Below, piece by piece: positions 10,028 to 20,573 of a stretch of DNA of 64,000 nucleotides; position 1 is the first letter of the stretch, and each line of letters starts with the position of its first letter. The notes under the pieces are model-generated. The model saw only the letters and a program-made list of their open reading frames with translations, did not search any database and was not told where the DNA came from. A program made the position numbers and the translations under genes. The stretch is from Apiotrichum sp. Y4204 (taxonomy: Eukaryota > Basidiomycota > Tremellomycetes > Trichosporonales > Trichosporonaceae). The DNA lies in NCBI GenBank assembly GCA_025531455.1, contig JAMYHL010000053.1, forward strand, positions 282,613-346,612, in the 5' to 3' direction.

Positions 10028-10718
10028 TCCGCGCCGCCCCGCCGCCCCCGCTCCTGGTCCCCCCTCCCACCCCCCGGCCTCCCGCCCCCGGTTTGTGTAT
10101 AGAGTACCGCAATGTGACCAGTGAGGCTTTTGTCACACAGACCATTCAACCAACCGGTTGCCACTGACGGTTGTCGCTAACCCGGTTGTCGCTAACCGTT
10201 TGCCACTGACCCGTTGGTCGTTCTCCCTTGTCCGAGCGGAGAAGACGGACCATTCCCACGCCCCTTGTAATCGGCGGGGCCGCTCGGGATTGTCGCTTCC
10301 CCGAGAGCGCGCCCCATGCACATTGAGAATCCCATGGTGTCAGCTGCGCCGTCTTGTCGCAGAGGGTGGTACTGTACTGGAACCACTTTCCCCTCCACGT
10401 TACTCCGACCGGTCCCCCGATCAGCGACTTCTTCTCGGCGTGCGACGTTCCCTGTTGTATCTTGGAGCATGGCGCTGATCCTCTCACCTCATCCTCTCAC
10501 CTCATCCTCGCGTGACGTCCACAGTCACCTAAGGTGGCTCACGAGAGAGTTGATGATGCCGGCTCTATGGCTCACGCGAGGGATCATAACACTGTCTCGC
10601 AGACAACGGGCGGGCGGGCGCAAGCTGTCACTTGAGGTGGCGAGGCTGGAGGAAGGCCGTTCGAGAGGACACGACTAAACTACAGGCGCGAGGGAAGGCC
10701 AAAGGCCTGTGGGAAAGA

Positions 10719-10725
10719 TATATAA
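10719..10725 (+). promoter_or_regulatory. TATA box of cysteine-motif gene 3
   Basis: TATATAA, about 400 nt before the ATG at 11123. ATCCGTCC follows it, recalling the GACCGTCCGTT after the other two TATA boxes. A long pyrimidine-rich leader with a CT microsatellite (10829-10851) follows. A leader intron is possible (GTGAGT near 10896), unproven. Confidence 0.5.
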
Positions 10726-10828
10726 TCCGTCCAACTGGCTTCTTCTCTTCTCTCTCTTACCATCACTCTCATTCTCGCTTTCATCTTCCCTTCCCTCGCC
10801 ACCGCCTTCATCGGTTCCTGTGGTCGTC

Positions 10829-10851
10829 ACTCTCTCTCTCTCTCTCTCTCT
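10829..10851 (+). repeat. (CT)n microsatellite
   Basis: About eleven CT units in the presumed leader of the third cysteine-motif gene. Confidence 0.85.
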
Positions 10852-11122
10852 TTTTTCTTCGTCGCGTCTCACCCGTCTCCCGGCCCTCTTTCTTGTGAGT
10901 TGGTTTCTGATCGTGTCGCTTCCCCCTTCCCCCATACCTTCATTGCCTTCAATACATTTGCCCTCGTTGTGTGAACTGTCTCGATCTCGGTTGTGGGAAG
11001 GTCCCCCGGACCTCCTCTCGACCTCGCGTCATCATTCTCCCACAACACTCTTTCTGCTATGAAGGCTCCCTGATTATCACCTCATCATCGGATTCTTAGG
11101 GGTGCTGACGTTAGAGCCCGCA

Positions 11123-11994
11123 ATGGCCGCCAACAACGACAACAACAACAACAACGACCACCTCGGCGTCCAGGCCGAGATTGCCTTTGCTGGCATGGGC
11201 AATCCCCAAGTCCTTCCCCGCCCCAAGAAGCTCAACGCTGGCGATGTCGAGGCGATTGTATTCGACATCCGCAATTACCGTCCCGGGCAATGGGCGAAAT
11301 ACCTCTGGTCGAAGAACAAGTACAAGCCGGTCAATGCAGCCCGTGGAGCAGACCTGGCCGCGCAGCCCAGTCCGCAGGCTTACTGGGGGTCGAGGGGAGT
11401 GCTCCAAGCCCAGCTCGCGGATCACCGAAACGATGAGGGCCACGGAAACTGCCAGCTAGGGGCCCACGCCGACGAGCAGGATTCTAGGTCCCTGTTCCAC
11501 GACCACGTCGGTGGCTGCAAGCTCCTTTCGCACGCCGCCTTTGTCAACCCCGAGGACCCGATGAACCGCAACGGGACCATGCTCACCTCCGCCGACGGCA
11601 AGACGACCCATTTCGAGAACATTTATGAGCGTAAGATCTGGACGGTAAGTTGCAAGAAGTGTCCTTTCTGATGCCATGGCAACCACTGTAGCTGACCTCA
11701 CAGGCCATCATGCGGGTCGAGCCGTCGATCATGCAGTACCCGTCCATCTGCAGCGCATGCGTGAGCGCGGGCAACCCGCTCTGCCTGCTGGACTCCTCCC
11801 GCGAAGGCACCGGTAGCTGCCTGCGCTGCTCGGCGAAGAAGGCCAAGTGCGACCACACGCACGTCTCCGCGAAGAACAAGGTCCTCGCGGAGGTCAACGC
11901 CCTTCAAGGTGCCGCCGCCGCCTCCGGTGCGGGACCCAGTTGGGCTCAAGACCGCGCTGATAGCGCGCTCCAGGGACTCCGCCGCCTCCGTTGA
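11123..11994 (+). CDS. Cysteine-motif protein 3 (divergent family member)
   Basis: Exons 11123-11644 and 11704-11994 (GTAAGT donor, CTGAC branch, CACAG acceptor) encode 270 aa. It begins with an Asn-rich tract. The N-terminal domain (GDVEAIVFDIRNYRPGQWAK) is not clearly alignable to genes 1 and 2. The intron again follows a x-I-W-x motif (ERKIWT|), and exon 2 carries the cysteine module: CSACVSAGNPLC, then CLRCSAKKAKCDH. The last part, CxRCxxxKxKCD, closely resembles the second half of a Zn2Cys6 transcription-factor domain, so DNA binding is possible. The shared intron position argues for common ancestry with genes 1 and 2. Function unknown. Confidence 0.7.
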
Positions 11995-12676
11995 TGTCCC
12001 AACCCCCCCTCGCCCCGTCTTCTCCCCCTCTCTCCCTCCCCCCCTCTCTCCCGTTTCGCTCTCGTCGACCACTCGGTCGCTCGGGACCTCACCCTATCCC
12101 GGGCCATCCCGGCCATCCCCGGCCCGTCGAGTTCACTCCGGGCGTGGGGATTCTCACCCCCCTCCAGGTCCTCTTTGTGGCCGCTTTCCCATCTCTCGCG
12201 CCCCGTCCGTCTTCAATACCATCGCGTCTCCACTCTCGTCTGGTCCTCCGTCTCCGTCTCCGTCTCCGTCACGCCTTTGTGTGTATTTTCTGTATGTGGG
12301 TACGCACTTAATTGTTCCATTGCTGCACTCATTGCTGCCGCCCTGCATCTATCTCGGGCATGTGTTACAATGTTCAGAATGCTTGCATGTATTTGTCTGT
12401 GTGCCACAAAGATCCACCAGTCTTTTCTGCCACGCTCCCTATAAGATACTGACCCTCTCCTTCTGGAACCCATTGGCCCTTCCCAGCGCCTCACAACACT
12501 TCTTACTCCTCGCTCAATATAACAATATGGGCCCAAAACAAGATGCATGCATGTCAAGAACACACCCCAGCTAGGAGCCAGTTGGTGATGGTGTCGAATT
12601 TTTGGTATTTTTGGTGCTCTTAAAATATCGAAAAATATCGAAAAATCCATGGTGGTGTGATAAGGGGCGGTGTTGG

Positions 12677-12700
12677 TATGTAAAACACGTGATTTACATA
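12677..12700. promoter_or_regulatory. 24-nt palindrome centred on CACGTG
   Basis: TATGTAAA-A-CACGTG-A-TTTACATA is a perfect inverted repeat apart from the A/A pair flanking the core. CACGTG is the E-box bound by bHLH proteins such as Cbf1. The palindrome sits in an AT-rich island about 80 nt before the tRNA-like gene. A binding role is inferred only. Confidence 0.45.
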
Positions 12701-12767
12701 TCAGAACGGGGCCAATATATCTAAACCTTAATTCTACGGTGAGGACGCCGTCCCAGGACTTACTGGA

Positions 12768-12864
12768 CGTCTGTCAGTAAACCGGTTAGTATAATCGCCT
12801 CTCAATAGAGAGCCTTCTAATCAGAAGACCGCGATAGAGCAGGGTTCGACTCCCTGGCGGAGAA
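12768..12864 (+). tRNA. tRNA-Glu (CTC) with intron; 5' side degraded, possibly a pseudogene
   Basis: The 3' half is complete: T arm CAGGG-TTCGACT-CCCTG (12840-12856) and acceptor strand GCGGAGA (12857-12863). The anticodon stem ATCGC/GCGAT (12794-12798 and 12831-12835) encloses anticodon CTC (12801-12803). A 25-nt intron (12805-12829) follows position 37, the canonical site. The D loop (ACCGGTTA) and 3' D stem (GTAT) are present. The 5' acceptor strand, however, should be TCTCCGC and is not there, and the A-box region reads CAGTAAACCGG, with one base apparently missing and the usual T8 replaced. A T-rich stretch follows the 3' end. It is either a decayed copy or a gene whose 5' end was replaced by rearrangement. 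Confidence 0.5.
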
Positions 12865-13236
12865 TTTCTTTTTCCTTCTTGCCCTTTTGCATCTCCAGCG
12901 GCCAGGGGCCAGGGGGCTGGCCCGGGCTGGCGCGTGGCCGCGGCCGCGCGCTCTTTGGTCTGATTGGTCTCTAAATTCTGTAATGTAGTTGAGACATGTT
13001 CACTGTTGACGTTTGATCTGGTGTTGACTGTCAAGCGGACATAGTCGTGAAACCTCCCGCATTTGCTCTCCATGGGGTGTATCAAGCGACGAGCAGTGGC
13101 GAGACTGTTTGCATTCATGTCGTACAGAGTATGACCTCGGCGACGATAGCGACGGCGAAAACCACATCATAGATAAGTTCTTCTTCATACCATACACACA
13201 CTACCTATCCTACAGTTATGTTACAAAGGTCAGAGC

Positions 13237-15375
13237 CTAGTCGGCCATCTGACAGAGACCGGCAATCGTGAGCAGACCACCAACGGTCATGTAGCCAAGA
13301 GCGACGGCGGCGTGCTCAGCACACCGACGAAGCTTGCTGGGGCGCGGCGCATCGACCGCGGTTGCCATAGGAGCTGGGTTCGTGCCCGCGTCCGCCATGA
13401 TGTTAAGCGGCTCGTCCACCTCCTCCAGACGACGCTTACGCGAGGAGCGCACCCCGCAGGGGCTGGTAGCATTGGTGACGTCCTTCATAGCGCGAGGGGG
13501 TGTCACAAGGCCGATAGCTGGGTGGGCGATGACGGCAGGTGGGCGGCTGTCTTCCTCGGCACTCTGTGAGAGCGGAGGTGAGGGCGGCATTGGGTTGAAC
13601 GACGTGGCGGAAGGGAAGGCCCCACTGTGGTTGATTGGCTCGGTCGCAAGAGGCTGCGAAAGTGAAGAGTCCGTGAAGGAAAAGATGTTCTGAGACCGCC
13701 AGTCAATCTCATTGGGGGTCTCGGACACGACAGCGCGAGTCGACTCGTTGTCAGACTCGTCCGAGGGACCGACTTCGGAGTGATTGTCACTGTCGTCGAT
13801 GACCTCGTGGTCGCTACCGTCGTCGCCGTGGGCCTCGCTCTCATCGTCGCTGTCACCCATTCCAGCGTCGCTCTCGCCCTTACCAAAGTCGCTCCCGTCG
13901 AATTGGTCATCGTTGTAGTACTCGGCGTATTCGTCGAATGGAGTGCCACGCCCCGAGTGGTCAGAGTGGTCGTCGTCCGAGTAGTCGCCATATTGGTCGT
14001 CGTCCGACCTGTCGCTGTGGCCGACATGGCCACAATCGTACTCCTCGTCAGAGTCGAGATAGTTGGGCGACGAGGGATACACGGGGGTCACAAACCCTTC
14101 AGAACCCTTGTTAGACAGAGACCTGCCCCAGACTGGCTTATTCATGAAGCAAGGTTGCTCAGAATGGTCGCTCTCCTGGTCCGAGTTATCCGCGTCGGAC
14201 TGTTCCTCGTTCGGCATGCTTGAGGGGACGAGCGCGGGCTCCGGCTCTGCATCGACGGGAGGGGGTGTGTGTTCCACACTCGCAGGAACAGGTGTGTGTT
14301 CCACACTCGCAGGAACACTTGCAGGAGCACTGGCAGCGACGATGGGGTCTTCCAAGTGGCCAGTTTCCTTGAGCAGTTCCTTCAGAACGTCCATTGGGGC
14401 CTTGAATCGGGTGCTGGACGGCATCTCACGGGTATTGTTGACCGGGGGAGGAGAGCTGCGTGAGAGGAAGACCACTTCGGTATCGCTGCGGGATGATAGG
14501 CAGATGACCTCGGGTTCGCTGTCGTTGCCCTCGTCCGAGTGCTCAGCCTCACGACCGCGCGGAAGAGGCTCCTCGTAGTCCGAATCGTACAGAGCCGACC
14601 GGCTGAGTCCATAGCCACGGATATGATTCGCGGGGCAAGGCTTGAGGGGGTCGAGGCCGAGGGCTTCGGCGATGCCAGGAACATCAGTCTTTCCAGCAAA
14701 GGCATCTCGGCCGACGAGGGCCATAACAATAGATGTTTTGAATCGAAGGCCGATGCGGATCCGGAGAGGGCGGTGGTCTGTCTTGGATTCGACTGACTTG
14801 CCAAGAGTGAGGACCTCTCCGTCTAGAAGCTGGCGCGGGACACGACGAGCGAGCTGTACAAGCTCGCCGCTAGGGGTTTGCACTTTCGATCCATGCAGAC
14901 TTCCGAGGTCAATGGCCCAGATACGACCGACCTTGTCGACAACAAGTTGCAGGTGGTTACGGGAGAGGACTCGGGACGAGAATTGCTAGGGGCGTCAGAT
15001 GCTGTGTGGAGGAATGGGGCGTGGGATCCAGGGACACGGGGAAACAGACGATCATGCAGACACAGTGTCATTCCGCATGTGCGCCGGTGGCAGCAAACAC
15101 TCACCTGAGGCTGCTGCGCAACCGTCCTGCGGCCAAGAAGAACTCCACCAGGGACGAAGAGAGTCTGGTCGGCGGCACTGGCATCCTTCGATTTGATGAG
15201 GTCACCAACGGTAACCTCGCGAGTGTTGGTTACGGAGTTGTCGTCGTCAAGCAGGTCGAGACGGACAATGCCGGCTGACGATAAGATTGCATCCTTTGAT
15301 GAGGCGAGACTTACTGTTGGTGTTGAAGGGCGATGCGGCCGTCGCCCACACCGTCGTTGGCGCCGTCCAAGCCAT
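13237..15375 (-). CDS. FHA-domain protein with acidic middle and C-terminal membrane anchor
   Basis: Exons 15315-15375, 15105-15274 and 13237-14985 splice in frame to 659 aa. An FHA domain, which binds phosphothreonine, spans about residues 20-135: GGVLLGRRTV (the GRR strand, about residue 69), SRNHLQLVVDKVG (SRxH at 84-87) and AIDLGSLHGSKV. Residues about 200-480 are Ser/Asp/Glu-rich with many SD and DD pairs. Near the end lie a basic SRKRR patch and RPSKLRRC, and the protein finishes with a hydrophobic segment (AALGYM-like, about 636-657) before QMAD. That layout suits a tail-anchored membrane protein whose FHA domain faces cytosol or nucleoplasm. The gene is divergent from the SPO22 homologue. 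The specific role is unknown. Confidence 0.8.
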
Positions 15376-16266
15376 TGTTGCGTGGCAGATCGGCTGTTAT
15401 GGGTAAGTGATTGACTATGGGACGCCGACACCGGTGGGCCCATGAGGGGGTACGCGATCCCACGACGGCATACGTACTCAGAGAGGAATGACAGTAAGTG
15501 GACGGTGTGAGAAGTGAAAGCGATGGAAGGAGGAACAGCAGAGACTGTAATGATTCTTATGGGACGAGGTGAATGGAGAAGAGAAGAGGAGAATGAATGG
15601 AGAGAGCAAGAGGTGACGGGATTGGAGGCAGAGAGGATGAGACGGGGGCAGAGCTGGCAGAGGACGGGGGGGGAATCGATCAGAAGAGGCGGGTCAACGG
15701 TGAGTTGTAGTGGGGGATGGGATATGGGATGTGGGGGTGAAGAAGCCATTTGCCACCCAGCCCACGGCCCACGGCCAACTCCTATTCACACGCCTTATCT
15801 GGACAGTGGACGCACACCAAGAGTGTGACCCTGGGTACCTGGGTCCACTCACCTGACACAAATCAATTGCTCCTTTCGGATAATAGATAAACATTACGTA
15901 TCAGTGACGCGGGGACCCCACAGACATCGACTTGTGCGCTTGTGCCAGTCCACAGAAGGTTTGAGGATATGGATGGACAACAAGAGCCAGATGACAGAGA
16001 TCCAGAGAGCGAACCGGAAGGAAAGAAGGAAGACACTTTCTGTACTACTACTGTGCCGCTCAGGCGCTGCTAGATGAACAGTTGGGGTGTAGGTGTGGGC
16101 GCATGTGCAAACGGTCTCCGGTTTGCGGCCCCTTGATCGTCTATCTAGATTTTCCTTCTTCCCTCTTCATCTCTCGTCGCTTTCTTCTCCTCTCCCCTTT
16201 GTTGTTCAACCCTCTTCATCTTCATCACATCTGATCTTTCCTCATCGACATTAAACCTCGCGCATC
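15376..16266. other. Divergent promoter region, FHA gene / SPO22 homologue
   Basis: An 891-bp gap between two head-to-head genes. The right part is pyrimidine-rich, as expected of a leader before the ATG at 16267. No specific site is assigned. Confidence 0.4.
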
Positions 16267-19200
16267 ATGGCGCACTTTCAAGAGATCCAAGGTGAGTTAC
16301 AGACGCGCTGCTTCGGGCCGCTGCACATTCCTAAACCCCCAACATGCCTTCCCTTTCTCGTCCCAATGCTGATGAAAAGCTCTCCTACACTCCATTGAGC
16401 CCCTCCTTCCTCTTATACCTACTGGGGTTGAAACCTCTCAAGAAGATCGCACAGCCCTGGCGATTGCGATTGACAAGCTCTCTATCGCTGCGGGAAAGTA
16501 TCCCAAGCGCTTCAAGAAGCGCAAGCAAGGGAAAGACGAGGAGCGTCAAGCAGACTGGCTGGATGAGCAAGGTGAGGGAAGGATTGGGGCTCGGGACTAA
16601 CACGCAGGTGTTAGACTTTGGAACACAACGACGGCTGCTGCCCGAACTCTGGACCAGAGCTTTGGAGAAACTCACCACGCGCAAGATATGCTGATATTGG
16701 CTCATCGTAAGTACTTCCCTGAGAGTGGTGTCTCTCGGACTGATACTGACCTTGCAGTCAAGCACGCTGCGTTCAAATTGATTCAAGCTGCTACTCACGC
16801 TGGTGCTGTCGGCCCTTGTAGGCGGAGATCAATAGATGCCTCTTCCGCTAATCACAGATCTGGTCCGCCTGGTACTACTGTCGGCGAAAGCGACCTCCGG
16901 GCTTCTAGGTAGGTTGCTGCAGTGAATGGTCAACACACATCGACTTACAATTAGACGCGGGAGATTTGACCAAAGCAAGCTCACTGATTATTTCTGCCGC
17001 CGAGGTGAGTTTCCTGTTGGAGCACATTCACTAAACTCACAGTTGGAGAGGAACCTCCTAGAAGCGCCCGAACCTGTTGATGCAACTGAGCAACAACATC
17101 GACTTGAGGCCCTTGTGGCCTATTACCTTGCTCGCTGTGACCTTGTAGGTGGACGAGCTGATAAGCTTACTGAGACCTAGGCTATTGCGGAGAGCAACAT
17201 TGACCTCGGCTTCTCCATGATCACAAATGCCATTGGTACGTCTGCAGAGAGTAGCAGGGGCTCACGTTCGTCAGACGTGGACACGAGCCGTACTCTAGGT
17301 GTTGAAAATGTGAGATACTCTTCAGTTCACACTGATCATAGCTCAAAACGATCGCGGCCAAGTTTTGCAGCATTGGCACCCTTCTTCGCAAACGTCCAGA
17401 CACGGTACAGGATGCGTGCTCGTGGCTCCAGAAGGGACTGGAAGTGATCGCGGAGGCTGAGAAGCTAGGGTCACCCATCGCCATGCAAGATGTTAAGGTA
17501 GGAAAAACATCTGAGAGGAAGCTTCTGACCTGAGACTGCTCTGCTGCAAGCAAGCGGTAAGTTTATACGTCTACCACTGGTATTGATGACAGTGCGCGCT
17601 GAACTCTCCCACGACTCCCCCGACCAGGGAAACCTTGATCGCGCCGTTTCGGCTCTGAAAGAGCTGACCGCCATCTCATACACCCTGGTAAGCTGGCTCA
17701 TAGGCTGTCAGCACTGAAATCAGGATCCAAATGCAATTCATGAGATGAGGATCCTCCAGCTCCAAGTGCTTCCCAAACAGCTGGCCAAGGAAGGCGACAT
17801 CCGAGCAGGTAAGTTTGAGTCAAGCGTTGCTTATTCCAGTGATTGTTGCGCTTCTCGAGTCCTTGTCTTGGGAGCAGGAGGCAGTTTCTGAGTAAGTGCC
17901 TTCTTGTGCACATGCTAAACAGCAGATTCCTCGGTGAAGTTGGCAATCTCAATGACTAGTATGTCCGTCACCTGCAGTGCTTGCCTAATCGAACAGCGTC
18001 GATCTTCAAGCGTACGCGCGTTTAAACCTTCTCTGCAAGGCACTAGAGCATCCCGATCGCCATCAATTTGTCACACGCGTAGTCCTGGAGATCTTGTTGA
18101 CGATCCGTAGGCAAGCTCTCCACTTCCAGACAGCCATCCGTCTCACGACTGAAGCCATCACCAGTGAGTTCGTTGTCTTGCGTATCCAAAGCACTTGTCT
18201 CACGCAGAAATCGCGGACGCTGGAATTACTCTCAACGATCAACCAGGCGTACTGGCTTGTCAAACGGTGTGTTGAACTACTCTGCGAGCGGTCCTAACCC
18301 AAGGTTATCTGGAGCTTTGCTGAAACAGCTGCTGAGGCCAATCAATTTAGCCAAGCTGCTGAGTGGTGTAAGTGCTAGCTGTGAACGCTTGCTGAAACAA
18401 GACACCCTGTGCGCTCATAAAGCGTGGTACCCCTGTGGCAAGGACAACTTTTCGAAGTGTTGGAGGTGAGGTTAGGAACGTACCTCGCTGACTGGTAGGA
18501 AAGCGGCATTGGTGAATATCAACCTGGGCAATATAGAAAAAGCCCAGACTCTGCTTGATCTCTGCCCTGCTACCGAAGCCTCAACTCAGTATCTCAACTT
18601 TCTCGTTGCGGCAACGCAGAATCGCCCGTTAGGAGGTGAGCCACTTGCCAGCCTGCAATTGACCGAAGCCATGTCGGCTGCCAACGCCATTCTTACCTGC
18701 CCCGATCTCGATGCCAAGCAGCTGCTGTTAATGGCGTATGTCGTACGCATGAGATTCAGCTAATCCTCAGTCAAATGGCGAGCGAGAAAGGCCTTGATGA
18801 GGTCCTAACGTGCTGCATTCACTCACTCCTTGAAGCTATCTCCCGCCCTGACGGTGCCTCGGCCATTCAGGTCCACGCCGTCTTGCTGCTCAGGTGAGCT
18901 AAATGGTAAAATACTGCTGAAACGCGAGGTGTCTTATCAAGATGACTCTGGACCAAATTGCCGTCTCCAAGGATGAGATGTTAGTACCATGTCCTTGGCC
19001 GGGCTGATACTCGAAAGGCTTGATCAGAACATCGAGACCCTCTACAAATACTTCACTACCGCGCCCGACATCATCGCGACCCTTGAGGAGCGGGGCGAGG
19101 TGCAAGAGAATATCAAGGGGATTGCGTGGATCTACAAGACAGGTGAGTGACGAAGGTTAGTGAGGTTAACTTGAAGCATACAACACGAGCATCAAGGGAG

Positions 19201-20341
19201 CCATGTCATGGAAGCCAGCGCTAGTGGCCAACCTGTTCGATGCTTCCGCCGAGTTGATGAGGCAGTACCAACAGATTGCGACACTGGATGTTGACCCTGA
19301 TCTCCCGCTACAGCTAGCAACGGCAATGTTTGCGTGCTTCACCGGCAAGCGTGAGTATCACCGCAAAGACCAACACGCTAAGTGTCGAGGCCTCGAGTAC
19401 CGCGAGCTGGACGACGGAGAAGACAAGGTGCGTTGTAATGTGCTGTTTGCCGTTCGCTCATCGTGCTAGACCGAGTTTCTGAATCAGCTTTTGGACTATG
19501 TCGGCCAACTCAAGGAAGCGCTGGATGGGATCGGCCCAGAGGCAGTCGAGAAGCGCATCCAAATCCTGCGAACCGTGACAGTGATGGAAACTGAGCTGCT
19601 ATGCGAGCAGGGTGACTGGGAGACTGTAAAGCGAAATGTGGAGGTGAGTGTTGGATTATCTCAGGCCTGACAAGCATAGGACGCGCTCCACGGCAGCTCG
19701 GACGCGCGCGAGCTGGAGGCTCTAATCAGTACTCTGGTAGGTGGAGAGCGTGGAGCAGCACACCTGATTCGCAGGCCAAGTATCCCGACTGTCCAACTTC
19801 CCGTGAGTTGCCCGTATTTGACGTGCGTGCTTATTCAACCAGTCACTGTGGGAGCCCTTGAGGTAAAGTAAAAGATGCCCTGGGACACACTAACAACAGC
19901 GGGTCATCGAAAACCTCACGATTTCCACGACGGCAGATGTTGTCCGCATGGCGCGTTGGACGCGTTCCTTGGTGATCAGTCTTCTCAATCGCAGCGGCAA
20001 GGATGACAATGTCAAAGCCCAGGGTTTGATCGAGCGTGCCGGCTCTCTTCTGCGCACCGAGGCACGCACGTCGTATCCGGCCGAGGAACAAAAGTGGCTG
20101 ATCTCCGTCTCGTGGCGTCGTGGTATGGACAGCTTCAAGTGAGTGAAGAGCTTATGAGACGCTGACTGGGAGCCACGGCGATTTCGCTGTGGGTGATCGC
20201 TGGTGTCGCCTTGCCATTGCCCTCACTGATGTAGTGGAGGGAAGCAAAAGGGAGCGTGACTGGGTAAGCTTGAAATAAAGGTGCGCAAGCCTGCGACTGA
20301 CATCTCAGATGATTCCTCAATTTCAGTACGCTCATGTGTAA
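16267..20341 (+). CDS. SPO22: Meiosis protein SPO22/ZIP4-like
   Basis: A very intron-rich gene (about 25 introns of 31-60 nt) whose exons I could join in frame over most of its length, giving a protein of roughly 1,000 aa. The start MAHFQEIQ joins to ALLHSIEPLLPLIPTG. Further on come GVRLWNTTTAAARTL and HAAFKLIQAATHAG, then YLVRLVLLSAKATSGLL and ARCDLAIAESNIDLGFSM, the pattern of the SPO22/ZIP4 tetratricopeptide family. The end is KWLISVSWRRGMDSFNHGDF and a stop at 20339. ZIP4/SPO22 is a ZMM scaffold of the synaptonemal complex that promotes interfering meiotic crossovers. No disabling mutation was seen in the parts read, which suggests retained sexual machinery. The gene is convergent with ALG14, 232 bp apart. 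Individual small exons in 18.2-19.9 kb were not all resolved. Confidence 0.85.
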
Positions 20342-20573
20342 TCTTCTGTGCTCACATCCAGGACCATGATGCAGAAAGCCAGGACCGCTCCTCTTCCGAG
20401 TCCGCGCGTCCAGGGCGGTAGAAAGTAGGCAAGAATGTGTCGTCTGCGAATACCTGTGATCTGCGAATAAGTGCAGCGTTTGATTGAAGTGTCGTGTTAT
20501 CATTAGCTGAGGCAAACCATCGTGAGAGAGATGAGTGAAGCATATTAGTAGTAGTACAGTATGTGCATGCATG

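Larger units (their letters stand above)
8085..10325 (+). repeat. Two tandemly duplicated gene blocks of about 1.1 kb
   Basis: Block A (about 8085-9170) and block B (about 9250-10325) align in order: TATATAAGAC promoter block, (CCA)n leader, cysteine-motif gene with the same intron position, a C-rich 3' region with CCCCGCTCCTGGTCC, an ACCGCAATGT...CCAGTGAG motif, and a 3' spacer containing GTTGTCGCTAAC and CACGCCCCTTGTAATCGGCG. The noncoding parts are at least as similar as the coding parts, which indicates segmental duplication. The 3' spacer of block B also forms the upstream region of the third gene. Confidence 0.8.
11995..13236. other. Intergenic region with AT-rich island, palindrome and tRNA-like gene
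   Basis: No protein gene seen. A CGTCTC-type repeat lies at about 12248-12272. 12590-12730 is much more AT-rich than the surroundings and contains two AAAATATCG repeats and the CACGTG palindrome. The tRNA-Glu-like gene follows. Confidence 0.5.

Noticed and set aside
12811..12828. CTTCTAATCAGAAG read as a tRNA-Arg(TCT) anticodon arm
   Set aside because: It leaves a 14-nt variable loop and no 5' stem partner. The tRNA-Glu(CTC) reading, with this segment as intron, gives a perfect anticodon stem.
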